A DNA stretch of 6,188 nucleotides from a bacterium HR23 (GTDB lineage: Bacteria; Chloroflexota; Dehalococcoidia; Lucifugimonadales; HRBIN23): NCBI GenBank assembly GCA_002923335.1, contig BEHZ01000102.1, positions 1 to 6,188 of the forward strand, in the 5' to 3' direction. Within the stretch, counting starts at the first letter, position 1, and the number at the start of each line of letters is the position of its first letter. Positions 4,931 to 6,188 of this stretch are shown one piece after another. A program made the position numbers and the translations under genes. Under the pieces are notes generated by a model. The model was not told where the DNA came from, did no database searches, and saw only the letters and a program-made list of their open reading frames with translations.

Positions 4931-6172
4931 TTGGTAGAGTATGCACCGAAACTGCTTTGCGAAGGGATTGAAGGGGTCAATATAGAACGGATGCGGAGGG
5001 ACCGGCAGGCCCGTGCCCGCCAGGTAATGCAACAGCACGGCGTCGCCTCCCTGCTGGTTACGGGCCCCACCAACATCCGCTACCTGGAAGACTTCGTCTC
5101 AGGGGATATTCAGCCCGGCGACAACTACCTGCTCTTTTTCGCCGAGCACGACTCGGTGATGTTCGGCAACGCCGGCACGCACCTTCAGTCCCCGGACCAG
5201 GCCCCCTGGATAAAGCACTGGCGCCCCGCCCGCTCGTGGCTTCAAGGCCTCCCCGGCCCCTCGGCCACCAGAGAGGAGATGGGCCTGTGGGCACAGGAGA
5301 TCGCCGCCGAGTTGCGCTCCCGTGGCGTGGCCAGGGAGCCCCTCGGGGTGCTGGGCTACGAGGAACCCGCCCTGGAGGCCCTGCGGGAGTTGGGGCTGAA
5401 GGTGGTGGACGGCGCTCCCATCCTGATGGAGGCGTGCGCCGTCAAGACCCCCGACGAGATCACCTGCTTGAAGAACGCTACCTCTCTCACGACGGTGGGT
5501 TTTGAGAAGGCCCGAGACCTCTTGCGCCCCGGCGTGAGCACCCGAGACCTGACCCTGGAGATCCGCCATGCCCTCCTGCGGGTCGGGGCGGAGGATGCCC
5601 AGCCGCGCATGCGCTTCGGCCCCCAGGCCTTCCCCCGCAGTATCGCCCCTGTGTGGCAACGGGTGGAATATGGCGACCTGGGCTACATCTTCTTGTGCCG
5701 AACCTCCGTCCTGGGGTATCGCACCTGCATCTATCGCTCCTATATCGTGGGGCGCAAACCCACCGAGAAGGAGAAGGACTGGTATAAGCGCCTGCGCGAG
5801 CGCCTGGACAGGGTCATAGACGCCCTTCGCCCGGGGGCGACCACCGCCGACGCTGCCCAGCACTTCCCGCCGGCCAGCACCTGGGGACTGCAGGACGAGT
5901 GTGAGGTGCTCACGGTGGAGTTTGGCCACGGCATCGGCCTTTGCATGCTCCGTGGGGGCGGGATGGCGTATAACCCCCCTATTATCAACCGCCAGTGGTC
6001 CCTGAAGCACCCCCAGCCCATCGTGCCGGGGATGGTCATCGCTGTAGAGAGCCTGGAGGGAGAGTGGCGGGCAGGAGGCGTCCGCCTGGAGGATGTGGTC
6101 GTGGTAACGGAGAAAGGCCCCCAACTTATTGACCACTACCCCCGGGACGAGATCATCGTGGCGGGCGCATAA
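4931..6172 (+). CDS. M24-fold (creatinase/aminopeptidase P superfamily) protein lacking aspartate metal ligands
   Basis: This 413-residue protein, counted from the TTG start, has the two-domain layout of M24 enzymes: an N-terminal creatinase-N domain (about 25-150, with ASLLVTGPTNIRYLEDF at 39-55) and a pita-bread domain (about 165-400). The late motifs are clear. FGHGIGL has the ligand-type H333, VIAVES has E373 and VRLEDVVVV has E387. The two aspartates that complete the metal site in aminopeptidases are absent. The segment equivalent to GDxVxxDxG reads GDLGYIFLC (F254 in place of Asp), and the GYxxDxxR equivalent reads GYRTCIYR (C266 in place of Asp). Creatinase, a metal-independent member, also lacks them, but a counterpart of its catalytic histidine is not obvious here (about S237 by ungapped count). 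It could be a hydrolase or lyase of unusual chemistry, or a non-catalytic protein; the substrate is unknown. There is no signal peptide, so it is probably cytoplasmic. It heads a transcription unit with its own promoter. Confidence 0.85.
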   Translation: MVEYAPKLLCEGIEGVNIERMRRDRQARARQVMQQHGVASLLVTGPTNIRYLEDFVSGDIQPGDNYLLFFAEHDSVMFGNAGTHLQSPDQAPWIKHWRPARSWLQGLPGPSATREEMGLWAQEIAAELRSRGVAREPLGVLGYEEPALEALRELGLKVVDGAPILMEACAVKTPDEITCLKNATSLTTVGFEKARDLLRPGVSTRDLTLEIRHALLRVGAEDAQPRMRFGPQAFPRSIAPVWQRVEYGDLGYIFLCRTSVLGYRTCIYRSYIVGRKPTEKEKDWYKRLRERLDRVIDALRPGATTADAAQHFPPASTWGLQDECEVLTVEFGHGIGLCMLRGGGMAYNPPIINRQWSLKHPQPIVPGMVIAVESLEGEWRAGGVRLEDVVVVTEKGPQLIDHYPRDEIIVAGA

Positions 6173-6178
6173 GGAGGG
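6173..6178 (+). promoter_or_regulatory. Ribosome binding site of the next gene
   Basis: GGAGGG begins directly after the TAA of the M24-type gene and lies four bases before an ATG at 6183. Confidence 0.65.
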
Positions 6179-6182
6179 CGCT

Positions 6183-6188
6183 ATGGAC
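6183..6188 (+). CDS. First two codons of a downstream gene, cut by the window edge
   Basis: ATG-GAC follows a good GGAGGG site, 10 bases after the upstream stop. A cotranscribed gene probably starts here; its product cannot be told. Confidence 0.55.

Noticed and set aside
4740..4937. Small + strand open frame in the divergent intergenic region
   Set aside because: No good ribosome site, it runs through the predicted promoter and into the next gene's start region, and the product has no recognisable features.
4619..5076. Two - strand open frames spanning the intergenic region and the M24 gene start
   Set aside because: They cross both predicted promoters, overlap the M24 N-terminus and have no convincing start site or domain.
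5099..6136. Long - strand open frame opposite the M24-type gene
   Set aside because: Antisense to a gene with clear M24 motifs; the sequence is Gly/His/Gln-rich with no motif.
1..6188. Defence system, prophage, insertion sequence or CRISPR array
   Set aside because: All identified genes are core replication, translation, transcription or metabolic types. No repeat array, transposase, terminal repeats or attachment site was seen. The IstB-like ATPase modules are explained by the dnaB-dnaD context, and there is no IstA transposase nearby.

Overview
The window is GC-rich, densely packed bacterial chromosome. No mobile element, CRISPR array, rRNA or tRNA was recognised. Three things suggest a Chloroflexota-like bacterium (Dehalococcoidia or a relative): a DnaD-domain protein followed by a DnaC/DnaI-type ATPase just downstream of what looks like the dnaB tail, the greA-lysS pair, and the particular sequence style of the DnaD-like and GreA proteins. 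This placement comes from recalled family patterns, not from a search.

Left block, + strand (1-2420): a replication operon. The first 94 bases encode the last residues of a replicative helicase DnaB, apparently split by a one-base frameshift. A DnaD/DnaB_2-domain primosome protein (96-791) follows immediately. An 83-base overlap then leads into a helicase-loader-type ATPase (709-2091), which has a four-cysteine zinc-finger-like N-terminus and two tandem AAA+ modules. A 4-base ATGA overlap leads into a HIT-family nucleotide-binding protein (2088-2420). Helicase, DnaD-like adaptor and loader would act together to place DnaB on DNA; the HIT protein looks like a passenger.

Middle block, - strand (2445-4590): greA (transcript cleavage factor) followed 16 bases later by lysS (class II lysyl-tRNA synthetase with a GTG start and a C-terminal extension). 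This pair converges on the HIT gene with only 24 bases between stop codons and no clear terminator. The GreA coiled-coil tip lacks one of the two usual catalytic acidic residues.

Divergent control region (4591-4930): a sigma70-like promoter for greA-lysS on the - strand and a strong one (TTGACA, 17-base spacer, TAGAGT) on the + strand. A GCCCC/GGGGC palindrome sits inside the spacer of the + strand promoter.

Right block, + strand (4931-6188): an M24-fold (creatinase/aminopeptidase P superfamily) protein. Its best start is a TTG codon behind a perfect AAGGAGGT site. It has lost both aspartate metal ligands of the family, so it is probably not an ordinary metallopeptidase. A further gene with its own ribosome binding site begins 10 bases after its stop and runs off the window.

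The points most worth following are the tandem-AAA+ helicase loader, the altered GreA tip, the M24 protein without its aspartate ligands, and the frameshift at the DnaB/DnaD junction. No wholly new multi-gene system is evident.
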